Made by a program: the position numbers and the translations under genes. Below, piece by piece: positions 1-7,279 of a DNA stretch of 35,934 nucleotides. The DNA lies in the IMG/VR virus record IMGVR_UViG_3300046787_000900, positions 1 to 35,934 of that record; one strand, written 5' to 3'. Below the pieces are notes generated by a model, which was not told the DNA's origin, did not search any database, and worked only from the letters and a program-made list of their open reading frames with translations. This stretch comes from a virus. How positions within the stretch are numbered: position 1 is the first letter of the stretch; the number at the start of each line of letters is the position of its first letter.

Positions 1-1
1 T

Positions 2-136
2 GATATAGCTTTGGTTTTTAATGAGGTAAAAAAAATTGAGATTACGAACCAATATGGGTTAACAATAATTTATAATTGTTATCGTACTTTAAATGAAATA
101 CACGATGAGTTTGTAATGGGTATAAAGAATGGATAA
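2..136 (+). CDS. C-terminal end of unidentified protein (partial)
   Basis: A frame open from the left edge runs 44 codons to a TAA at 134-136. The residues visible end in EFVMGIKNG. The next gene begins inside it, with an 8-base overlap (129-136), which is typical of translational coupling in phage operons, so this is probably a real gene whose start lies outside the window. The fragment is too short to assign a family. Its place just before a phospholipase and fibre genes makes a phage structural or accessory protein likely, by inference only. Confidence 0.55.
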   Translation, partial: DIALVFNEVKKIEITNQYGLTIIYNCYRTLNEIHDEFVMGIKNG

Positions 137-1172
137 AAATACTGTTAGAATATTTAGTTTTTGTGGAGGAGGAACTAAAGGTTATGGAGCTAATCGTTTT
201 ATGCAGAAGTTCCTGCATCAATGGGGAGTAACGCAGAGTGATTTTTGGCAAAATGTTGATGTTATGTGCGGTACTTCAATTGGTTCAATACTTGCTTGTG
301 GATATGGAATTGGAAGAACACAGGATGAAATGGAGGCTTTTTTTCTTAATGATGCTAAAAGAGTTTTTACGATTAGATCAGCGGCGGATTTAGCAGTAGG
401 TAGTCATAATGCCAGTAGTGACTCAAATAGACCTAACGTATTACAGAAAATTGCATTAATTGCAACTAATGATCCATTTTATAAGTCGGCTTATGAGGAC
501 TCAAACTATGGAAGTAACATATTACAGCAAGGTCTTGTTAATAATTTTGGTGAATCTACACTAGCTAATTTAAAGGTTCATGTAGCTGTTCCGGCTTACG
601 AAGAGGATATGAAAAAGTATGTTGTTTTTTCCAATTTTAATGATCCAGCATATTTTATTGGAAATACTGAAACCATAGTTAATGTTTGTAGAGCTTCAAG
701 TGCTGCGCCTGTTTATCTTCCTGCTCATGAAATTGGCGGACACTATTATAGCGACGGCGGTATATATGCTAATGATGCAATATTAGCGGCGGTAAATATA
801 GGTTTAAGCGTTAAACCTTTTGCTAATAGAATTGTCATAATAGATGTAGGTTGCGGTATAGGTAATATGAGTTTTGACGGGAGCGGTTCGGAGAGTGGGA
901 TCGAATATGCGGTAAATAGAATTTTCGGTCTCATGAACGTTGCAATGACGGGAGCTGAAGAATGGAGTAGGTATTATTTGGATTATTTAAGTAATAGGCT
1001 AGCTCGCAACGTGTATTATTACAAGTTTCAACCAAGATTTCCAGAAGATTTTCCAAATGAACTGGATAATAGTACGGATGAATGGTTTGCAGAGCTGGCA
1101 AACCTAGTTGATAGTCATTATTCAAACGAAAGTGATAAGATTTCAAGTATATTAACGCATTTAACGGCATGA
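129..1172 (+). CDS. Patatin-like phospholipase
   Basis: Probable lipid acyl hydrolase of the patatin family (347 residues), which would cleave acyl chains from phospholipids through a Ser-Asp dyad. All three family motifs are visible: the glycine-rich oxyanion segment GGGTKG at residues 13-18, the nucleophile elbow GTSIG with Ser50, and DGG with Asp209. There is no signal peptide or membrane segment. Intracellular bacteria of the Rickettsiales use patatins as host-acting phospholipases, but this copy is coupled by 4-base overlap to a fibre-like gene and sits in a phage operon. It could be virion-borne cargo, a lysogenic-conversion effector or a lysis aid. The family call is firm; the role is inferred. 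Confidence 0.9.
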   Translation: MDKNTVRIFSFCGGGTKGYGANRFMQKFLHQWGVTQSDFWQNVDVMCGTSIGSILACGYGIGRTQDEMEAFFLNDAKRVFTIRSAADLAVGSHNASSDSNRPNVLQKIALIATNDPFYKSAYEDSNYGSNILQQGLVNNFGESTLANLKVHVAVPAYEEDMKKYVVFSNFNDPAYFIGNTETIVNVCRASSAAPVYLPAHEIGGHYYSDGGIYANDAILAAVNIGLSVKPFANRIVIIDVGCGIGNMSFDGSGSESGIEYAVNRIFGLMNVAMTGAEEWSRYYLDYLSNRLARNVYYYKFQPRFPEDFPNELDNSTDEWFAELANLVDSHYSNESDKISSILTHLTA

Positions 1173-3256
1173 AAGGAATAAAAATCACTGGATATATTGA
1201 GCCTGTTAGTTTGCTTGATAGCTATCCAACTCATTTAGATAATTTTGGCAAAGGAGGTGTCCATAGCGTTGCTTCTCTTGTAGAAAGAGAAGCGATATTT
1301 CTTGAGAGACGAAGTTTAGGGATGATGGCTTTTGATACCACAGAAAGTAGTATGTATGGACTATTTGGCGGTCTTGATAATACCGGATGGGTCAAGCTTT
1401 TTGATTATAAGGATAATAAGCTGAACTTTAATATTTTTTGCGATACGAATTACATATTACTAGGCGATGAAAATAATATAGCAAAACCGTCTCCAATATT
1501 AATTGACGTAAGACAGGATATAATTGATCTAAAAAGACAAATAGGTCATTTTGAAACATTAAGTTACCATAAAATATGGATAGGAAATGAATTAAACAAG
1601 CTGCAGGAAACATTGCAGATAAGTACTATCAATTTACCGACTTTAGGAGCCGCTGTATTTCCTTTGCCCAATCTAGTATCAAACTTGATATTAGATATTC
1701 CGATACCTAATCCAACATTTAATCCGCTTTCTCTTAGTGATTGGATTATGTCTGGTCCATGGTTACCACAGATATTTGCAGGAAGCGTTAATACTTTAAA
1801 TACTTCTTCAGAGACAAAGGTTTCTTCTTCTTTAGCAATGACACAAATCAGGACGGCTAAGAATTTTAAGTTATTTGATAATGCTAGTTTTATTGTAGCT
1901 AATAAGGAGGTTTCTTTTTTATGGGATAATCCTGCTTATTTATTAACTGATTTAAGCGATAATTTAAAAAAAATATTAGAACTGTATAATTTAGGTACGT
2001 CTTATACTTTTACAAAAGCTCAATCTTTAGGTGATTTAGAAACTGGATTAATAAAGAATACTGTAGATAACGGGACAGGTACTTTATCAAAGGCTATTTC
2101 TGGTGAGGATTATGTAAATACTGCGGATATTTTAGCTGGTAATTTAGTAATGCTTGATCCTCTTTATCCTACAATAGGTCATAAATTGATTGCTCCAACG
2201 GATTTAAACGTTAGAGGAAACGATCCTGGCGAGTTCGGTATTACAGAACCAAATACAGTAAATGTTTTAGTAGGCACTGCTGCTAAATTTGATAAATTGG
2301 CAGCTACTTCAATAGAAAACGATACTTTGACGACTATTTTAACAGAGTTAGCTGCTACGGCAGCAGTGGTAAAAAGTATTATTGGAGTTGCAAAAGGCAT
2401 TAATATTACAGCTGTAACTACTAAAGAAGCAACAGCTTTAACTAATGCCGTAAAAAATGCCATTGGTCTTGAAACTACGGCAGAGATCCTGGAAACAACG
2501 GAAAAAGCAGCTGATCTACTTACGAATAAAGCTGCTTTAGTTGAAATAGAGGCTCAAATAGCTGCTTTAGCAGGAGTGGTGGCTATATCTGATTTGATTG
2601 GTATATTTTCAATAGGAGCGTTAGCAGTTACCGGTTATAACTACGGTCAATATATTAAAGGTCAAAGTATCAACACTAATAATCAATGGTATTCTGTAGA
2701 TAATAATGATGACGCATCAAATGCCACCGGTGAGCTTCGACCTCTTGAAATAACTCCTTTTAAAAACTCGGATAGAGGTCACGGAGCAATTTGGTTTGAT
2801 TCTAAATATAGAGATGATTCTAGTAAAGAATATGAAGCCGAAGGAGGATTAAGACTATTTTCTTGGGATAGTAGCGGATTACTTGAACATAAAGATGCAT
2901 TAGCTCCTATACATATAGGTCTTTTTGGTTATAAAAAAAATTATCTTACAGCGGATGAATATAAAGGTTTTATTTTTAGAAGTAAGTTTTCAAACGATAG
3001 TAGTAACGATAATTATAGATTCCCAATTAATTTTGGTTTGTATGATGTTCATAAGCAAGTTCATTCTTATGTTTCAGGTTATCATTACGGTTGGGATAAG
3101 GAAGATACTATATTTGAATATGATTACAATAATTTTAACTTTTATAAAGATGTTAAATTTAAAAGTACTGGAGCCGTTAAAATTCCCGTCGGTACTAATT
3201 TGGAAAGACCTTTGAGTGCTGAAGTAGGTATGATAAGATATAACAAAGAACTTTAA
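1169..3256 (+). CDS. Large phage fibre-like protein
   Basis: A 695-residue protein with ATGA coupling to the phospholipase gene. I do not recognise a named domain in the body. Residues about 375-500 are rich in Ala, Val, Ile and Thr and look helical and partly hydrophobic. Residues 530-670 are rich in Asp, Tyr and Gly with repeated short strands, typical of a receptor-binding region. The C-terminus carries IPVGTNLERP then GMIRYNKEL, a tail-fibre terminal motif seen again in the next gene. It is therefore read as a tail fibre or adhesin. An alternative is a pore-forming or effector protein displayed on the fibre, because of the hydrophobic middle. Confidence 0.6.
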   Translation: MKGIKITGYIEPVSLLDSYPTHLDNFGKGGVHSVASLVEREAIFLERRSLGMMAFDTTESSMYGLFGGLDNTGWVKLFDYKDNKLNFNIFCDTNYILLGDENNIAKPSPILIDVRQDIIDLKRQIGHFETLSYHKIWIGNELNKLQETLQISTINLPTLGAAVFPLPNLVSNLILDIPIPNPTFNPLSLSDWIMSGPWLPQIFAGSVNTLNTSSETKVSSSLAMTQIRTAKNFKLFDNASFIVANKEVSFLWDNPAYLLTDLSDNLKKILELYNLGTSYTFTKAQSLGDLETGLIKNTVDNGTGTLSKAISGEDYVNTADILAGNLVMLDPLYPTIGHKLIAPTDLNVRGNDPGEFGITEPNTVNVLVGTAAKFDKLAATSIENDTLTTILTELAATAAVVKSIIGVAKGINITAVTTKEATALTNAVKNAIGLETTAEILETTEKAADLLTNKAALVEIEAQIAALAGVVAISDLIGIFSIGALAVTGYNYGQYIKGQSINTNNQWYSVDNNDDASNATGELRPLEITPFKNSDRGHGAIWFDSKYRDDSSKEYEAEGGLRLFSWDSSGLLEHKDALAPIHIGLFGYKKNYLTADEYKGFIFRSKFSNDSSNDNYRFPINFGLYDVHKQVHSYVSGYHYGWDKEDTIFEYDYNNFNFYKDVKFKSTGAVKIPVGTNLERPLSAEVGMIRYNKEL

Positions 3257-3274
3257 CATTTTAAATATTAAGTT

Positions 3275-3961
3275 ATGGCGGAAATAATTGTTCCACAAAA
3301 ACCCGGCGGTTATGAGTTCCAGTATGCAAACGGATGGTTTGAAGTAGCAACTGTAAATTATGTTTTAAGTATACTTCGGCAGATAATTCCTTGTGAAGTA
3401 GCGACAACAGATAATTTAATAGCTACTTATACTAATGGGACAATTGGTGTGGGAGCAAACTTGACCAATTCGGGAATACAAAGTGCGCTCGTTATTGACG
3501 GAATTACTTTAGCTGTAGGTAACAGAGTTTTGGTCAAAGATCAGACTACAGGATTACAAAATGGAATATATGTTGTAACAGACATTGGTTCTGTTACCGA
3601 AAACTGGGTACTAACTAGAAGTGATGATTATGATGTTATCTCAAGGATAAAAAAAGGCGATATAGTTCCGGTTATAAAAGGTACTACAAATAAAGCAAGT
3701 TTGTGGATGTTAACTAGTGATATATCTTTTATAGGAGTCAGTAATTTTGATTTTCTTGGAGTTGATAGAAACTCATTTACTGCCATTAATGGTACAACTA
3801 ATGAAATTAACGTTGATGTTGCAGGTGGAGTGGCAACAATTGGTTTAGCTGATAATCCAATTATTCCAGGTAATGAATCAATAACTATTCCTATCGGGAC
3901 GACAGCGGATAGACCGTTAATACCAAAAACAGGCATGATCAGATTTAATATGGAACTTTGA
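3275..3961 (+). CDS. Tail fibre protein with repeated phage fibre module
   Basis: A 228-residue fibre protein. Residues 44-150 match a module common in tail fibres of many phages: LIATYTNGTIGVGANLTN, then LAVGNRVLVKDQTT, LQNGIYVVTDIG and WVLTRSDDYD. A short beta-rich stretch follows, and the protein ends with IPIGTTADRPL and GMIRFNMEL, the same terminal motif as the gene before it. Usually that motif continues into a longer tip domain; here it stops at once, so this may be a short adaptor or a fibre lacking its tip. It lies 18 bases after the preceding gene, in the same operon. Confidence 0.8.
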   Translation: MAEIIVPQKPGGYEFQYANGWFEVATVNYVLSILRQIIPCEVATTDNLIATYTNGTIGVGANLTNSGIQSALVIDGITLAVGNRVLVKDQTTGLQNGIYVVTDIGSVTENWVLTRSDDYDVISRIKKGDIVPVIKGTTNKASLWMLTSDISFIGVSNFDFLGVDRNSFTAINGTTNEINVDVAGGVATIGLADNPIIPGNESITIPIGTTADRPLIPKTGMIRFNMEL

Positions 3962-3975
3962 TAAAAGGTGTAATT

Positions 3976-4137
3976 ATGAAACAAAATGTAACAGTAAAAC
4001 CTGAGTATCATAATGGTAATGACTGGCAGACGATAGCTAGTGAGAGCTGGACCAATAATTTGCTTATTAATCAGTTAAAAGAAGTTCAGGACGGACGAGT
4101 GTTTGATATATTATTACTTTTGGATGAGGTGTTATAA
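3976..4137 (+). CDS. Small unknown protein, 53 residues
   Basis: ATG at 3976 opens a 53-codon frame ending in a TAA that overlaps the next ATG by one base (TAATG), good evidence of translational coupling. An AAGGTG ribosome-binding site at 3965-3970 lies 5 bases upstream. The product begins MKQNVTVKPEYHNGNDWQ and ends in a Leu-rich helix, FDILLLLDEVL. I do not recognise a family. Its position between two fibre genes suggests a fibre assembly factor or small structural protein, by inference. It is easily lost to length cut-offs. Confidence 0.65.
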   Translation: MKQNVTVKPEYHNGNDWQTIASESWTNNLLINQLKEVQDGRVFDILLLLDEVL

Positions 4138-5732
4138 TGTCTTTATTATCGGAATTTTTATCTTTAACACCTAATTTAAATGTTGATGGTAGTATTCAGA
4201 GAATTAATTTTAACAATAAAGGTCTGCTTAACAGTAATTTGGCCGATTTAGGTATTTATAACGCCTTTGTTCCTTTATTAAATGTTCCGTCGATTAGTTA
4301 CTTTTCATTTTTAAATAATAGTTTAAGCGGATTTAAGTTTAATCATACTACTACTAATGAACAGACTATAGGTAACCTTAGTTTGATTTCTATTAATGGA
4401 GTTTCCACTCCTATAGAACTGTTTAATTTTGATGAACAGAGCGATAGTTTTAACTTTTTAAAGAAAGTTAATCTTGCAGAGATAGGTTTAAATGGCGATT
4501 TATCTTTAAATTCAAACAAAATCATAGATTTAGGTGATCCGTTTTTACTTAACGATGCTACTAACAAAGGATATGTAGATAATACTCTTGATGCATTAAA
4601 TAACGCTCTTACTAGTTATATAGATAACCATAAATGGTTAAGTGCTGATATTACAGACTTCAATACTACAATATCAGGTTATAATTATGCTACTAAAACC
4701 TATGTTGATAGTCACACTTGGTTAAGTTCACAGATTACAGACTTCAATACTGCCGTTAGAAGTAATAAGCCAACGGATTTGGCATTAATAACGTCTTTTT
4801 TTAACGCTAATAATCAAAATATAAGAAACTTAGCCTATCCTGTTAATGATGCAGATGCGGTTAACAAAAATTATGCCGATAATGCAACAATAAATTCACA
4901 ACGCCTTTCTGGATATCCTAATGATATATACAAATATTTAAATGGTTCAGGAGGCTGGACTATACCTCAATTGGCTGATGTAAATATTGCTAATTTAATT
5001 TATAGATTATCCATAAATAATAATAGTACATCTGCTACAAACACCGAAATAATGTTTAAAAAAGCAGGTAGTGATAGGTTAGCTATAGGAACTAATAACT
5101 CGGTTAATGGAAGTTATTTAATGGCTTACGGCTCTCCTTTAAAAATTGGTGTAGACGATATAATAGGAGTAGTACTTGATGCTAACGCTAATTGGGACTA
5201 CGGCAATAAAGATTTGGCAACTACAGGTACTATTAATGCAAAAACAGGAACGCTAAGAGCCAATAATATAGGTACTTTTAACAGTGTTGCATTAGTATCG
5301 GAAAATCAAATCGACATGAGTAACCACAATATTATTAATGTTGCAACTCCTGTTAATGATAATGATGGCGCTAATAAATTGTATGTTGATAGTCAAGGTA
5401 AGAGTATTGCTACTATCATACAAGGCAGTAATACGACAGGAAGACAGTTAATAACATTTGTATACAATGTTACTTCTACTATATCATCAGGTATACTGAC
5501 ACCGATTTCTCTTCCTACTGATTATCGTAATTCTGCAAATGTTATTCTATCATTAACGGTTCTTAACGCTGTAGATGCTGATAATATGAGAGCTGCATAT
5601 GGTTCTTATTCAACAACTAAAAGTCTTTCATACGGAATGGATACTACAGGACGCTATGTTAAATTTAAATGTACTAGTGCTAATATTGAGGCTGGTTCTA
5701 TTGTTACGGCTCTTATTCTAGGAGTAGTTTAA
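4137..5732 (+). CDS. Tail fibre protein with repeats
   Basis: A 531-residue fibre protein. It carries three copies of the tail-fibre repeat of the form I-x-N-L-x-x-P-x-N-D-x-D-A-x-N-K-x-Y-V-D: NDATNKGYVD near residue 140, NDADAVNKNYAD near 240 and NDNDGANKLYVDS near 410. In between are paired WLSADITDFNT and WLSSQITDFNT repeats. Such repeats form the trimeric shaft of fibres in many phages. The C-terminal 100 residues look like a compact beta-rich tip. It overlaps the previous small gene by one base. The host receptor cannot be guessed. Confidence 0.85.
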   Translation: MSLLSEFLSLTPNLNVDGSIQRINFNNKGLLNSNLADLGIYNAFVPLLNVPSISYFSFLNNSLSGFKFNHTTTNEQTIGNLSLISINGVSTPIELFNFDEQSDSFNFLKKVNLAEIGLNGDLSLNSNKIIDLGDPFLLNDATNKGYVDNTLDALNNALTSYIDNHKWLSADITDFNTTISGYNYATKTYVDSHTWLSSQITDFNTAVRSNKPTDLALITSFFNANNQNIRNLAYPVNDADAVNKNYADNATINSQRLSGYPNDIYKYLNGSGGWTIPQLADVNIANLIYRLSINNNSTSATNTEIMFKKAGSDRLAIGTNNSVNGSYLMAYGSPLKIGVDDIIGVVLDANANWDYGNKDLATTGTINAKTGTLRANNIGTFNSVALVSENQIDMSNHNIINVATPVNDNDGANKLYVDSQGKSIATIIQGSNTTGRQLITFVYNVTSTISSGILTPISLPTDYRNSANVILSLTVLNAVDADNMRAAYGSYSTTKSLSYGMDTTGRYVKFKCTSANIEAGSIVTALILGVV

Positions 5733-5755
5733 CTTAATTTAAAAAAGGTAAAATC

Positions 5756-5857
5756 ATGACTTTAAAAGATGAAAATACAAATTTGGAAGTAAACTATGAC
5801 GGTTTAGAAAAAATCTCATGGTGTAATACGGATTGTCAGAATTTAGAGGCGGTATAG
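5756..5857 (+). CDS. Upstream part of a split small gene
   Basis: ATG at 5756, preceded by AAAAAGG at 5743-5749, opens 33 codons (starts MTLKDENTNLEVNYDG) and ends at a TAG at 5855. A second frame, offset by -1, is open from 5827 to 6003 and carries an obvious coding stretch. The two together would make one 82-residue protein if a -1 shift occurred between 5827 and 5854. This is either a frameshifted gene, a programmed shift, or two small genes. No family recognised. Confidence 0.4.
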   Translation: MTLKDENTNLEVNYDGLEKISWCNTDCQNLEAV

Positions 5858-6003
5858 GTTTAAGTGATGCAAAGCTTGTTTCTCTTTTGGCAGCTGCTAA
5901 AAAAGCGATTATTGAGTTAAATGTGGATATTAAAGATATAGAAGAACATTTAAATACGATCATTCCGATCGTTCCAGAATCACAAGTTAAAAAAACAAAA
6001 TAA
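5833..6003 (+). CDS. Downstream part of a split small gene
   Basis: The frame beginning at TTG 5833 runs 56 codons to TAA at 6001-6003 and encodes SEFRGGIGLSDAKLVSLL followed by a helical stretch with Glu, Lys and Ile, so it looks truly coding. No good ribosome-binding site precedes the TTG, which favours expression by shift from the preceding frame. A weak slippery sequence, GAATTTA, lies at 5839-5845 in the right register. Alternatively the gene is broken by one lost base. Function unknown; it sits between fibre and head genes. Confidence 0.45.
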   Translation: MSEFRGGIGLSDAKLVSLLAAAKKAIIELNVDIKDIEEHLNTIIPIVPESQVKKTK

Positions 6004-6020
6004 ATTAAATAGAGGACAAA

Positions 6021-6251
6021 ATGAAGATAGAAGATTTAATTAATGATCAAGCAAAGTTTAGAAGTAATATTGAATTAGTCGGTTTAGATTTTCAATTAAT
6101 AGTAATGGATTATATCAAGCGGTTAACAAAACAGTCTTCATTAATTGATAATGAAAGAAGGATAAGTGTGAAAAATAATATAGAATATTGCCTTAACGCT
6201 CTCCAGCTTATCTATAATGAACTAAACGGAGCTGAGCAGAAAGTAAATTAA
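6021..6251 (+). CDS. Unknown small protein, 76 residues
   Basis: A 76-residue, mostly helical and charged protein with a GAGGAC ribosome-binding site at 6013-6018 just before the ATG. It lies 10 bases before the head morphogenesis gene and in the same direction. No signal peptide, membrane segment or known motif is visible. In this position phages often encode small head-assembly or head-tail factors, but nothing in the sequence proves that. Confidence 0.6.
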   Translation: MKIEDLINDQAKFRSNIELVGLDFQLIVMDYIKRLTKQSSLIDNERRISVKNNIEYCLNALQLIYNELNGAEQKVN

Positions 6252-6261
6252 ATATTAATTG

Positions 6262-7065
6262 ATGTATCAAATAGCATTAAAGGTTCACTATCCGTTCTTG
6301 TTGGAAAATGAATATAGCAAGCAGTTAGAACAATATGTGAGTCAAGTTAGTAAAATGGTACTCATAAACTTTAGAGAACTAAAGCCGTCTTATGATTTAG
6401 CAGTGCGACTTGATAGTGTAGATGACGAATTGCAAAATATTATCAAAATTTGCGAATTACAGATATCAATCAAGATTAAGGATTTTATAAAAAAAGTAAT
6501 TAAGAAAGCAAAACAGGTAAATGCTTTTAATAAGCGGTCTATAGAGCAGTCTTTATCCAGTACTGTAAAAAAAGGCTTATCTATTCCGGTTTCTAAAACT
6601 ATGGAAGAATCAATGCAGTTTTTTGTTTCTGATAACGTCAGACTTATCAAATCAATAAACTCCGATCTACTCGGGCAAGCGCAGGAAATAGTTTACAGCG
6701 GAGTACGCAATGGTGTCGGATTTTCAAGTTTAGCTGATGATTTTGGAAAAGCTTTTACAATATCAAAGAAACGTGCAAGAATTATAGCAAGAGATCAGAT
6801 TAATAAGTTGAATGCTGATTTAACAAGGCATAGACATCTGGTGCTCGGTATAGAAAATTATAAGTGGAGTACTGCTAAAGACGAAAGAGTGCGTATTTCG
6901 CACAAAGTCTTGGAAGGAAAGATTTGTAGTTATATTGATACTGGCGTTTATAAAAAAAATGTAAACGATAAGTGGAATAGTAGGAATGAAATAAAAGCTA
7001 CTTTATCCCAACCAGGGCAGGACGTTTTGTGTCGTTGTACGTCTCTAGCGATAGTTAATATATAG
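6262..7065 (+). CDS. Phage head morphogenesis protein (Mu F / SPP1 gp7 type)
   Basis: Minor head protein of about 267 residues that in related phages joins the procapsid near the portal and is injected or needed for DNA entry. The C-terminal half holds the family pattern: ARDQINKLNADLTRHRH, then YKWSTAKDERVRISHKVLEGKICSY, then a closing Gly-Gln-Asp-Val-Leu-Cys-Arg-Cys element, like the HPxCRC end of Mu F. The N-terminal half is helical. An ATG at 6262 follows a TTG at 6259; the ATG is the likelier start. Normally portal and terminase genes lie just upstream; here fibre genes do, so the gene order is unusual. Confidence 0.88.
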   Translation: MYQIALKVHYPFLLENEYSKQLEQYVSQVSKMVLINFRELKPSYDLAVRLDSVDDELQNIIKICELQISIKIKDFIKKVIKKAKQVNAFNKRSIEQSLSSTVKKGLSIPVSKTMEESMQFFVSDNVRLIKSINSDLLGQAQEIVYSGVRNGVGFSSLADDFGKAFTISKKRARIIARDQINKLNADLTRHRHLVLGIENYKWSTAKDERVRISHKVLEGKICSYIDTGVYKKNVNDKWNSRNEIKATLSQPGQDVLCRCTSLAIVNI

Positions 7066-7113
7066 AGGATAAAGGCGTTTTAGTAAAAAAAAGAAGATAT
7101 AGTAACATAAGAA

Positions 7114-7189
7114 AAACAAGTCTTTTAGATGAGCAGGCGTTCCTCGCAAGATAGCAGATCATCTAAAAGACTAGAGTAACTAAAAGAAG
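7114..7189 (+). repeat. Hairpin repeat, copy 1
   Basis: A perfect 14-base inverted repeat, AGTCTTTTAGATGA at 7119-7132 and its complement at 7159-7172, encloses a 26-base loop that includes GCGTTCCTCGC, able to form a small inner stem. A second copy at 9061-9138 is nearly identical through stem and loop. It lies in a gene-free stretch (7066-7279) that otherwise holds only a terminator-like hairpin. It may be an RNA processing hairpin, a regulatory RNA element, or a mobile palindrome. Confidence 0.85.
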
Positions 7190-7193
7190 ACAT

Positions 7194-7228
7194 GGAGATT
7201 TAGATGGTTATCTCCCCACCTTTTTTTT
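7194..7228 (+). terminator. Possible Rho-independent terminator
   Basis: GGAGAT at 7194-7199 pairs with ATCTCC at 7210-7215, with a 10-base loop, and is followed by CCACC and eight T residues at 7221-7228. The five bases between stem and T-tract make it less than ideal. If it works, the protease and capsid genes need their own promoter or read-through. It comes directly after the first hairpin repeat; the second copy has no such terminator. Confidence 0.55.
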
Positions 7229-7279
7229 GTTTCTTAAGTTTGATGTGTTCTGCATTATTTGTCAATACATAAGAATTAA

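Noticed and set aside
3628-4011. 127-codon minus-strand frame across a fibre gene and the small gene at 3976
   Set aside because: It lies opposite a fibre gene with strong family likeness; no start signal, and it is biased like an antisense shadow.
4137-5732. Diversity-generating retroelement target in the fibre genes
   Set aside because: No reverse transcriptase gene and no template repeat with adenine-specific changes was seen in the window.
7114-7189. Hairpin repeat as a tRNA or tRNA-derived attachment site
   Set aside because: No cloverleaf, T-arm or CCA-end pattern; only one long stem with a structured loop.
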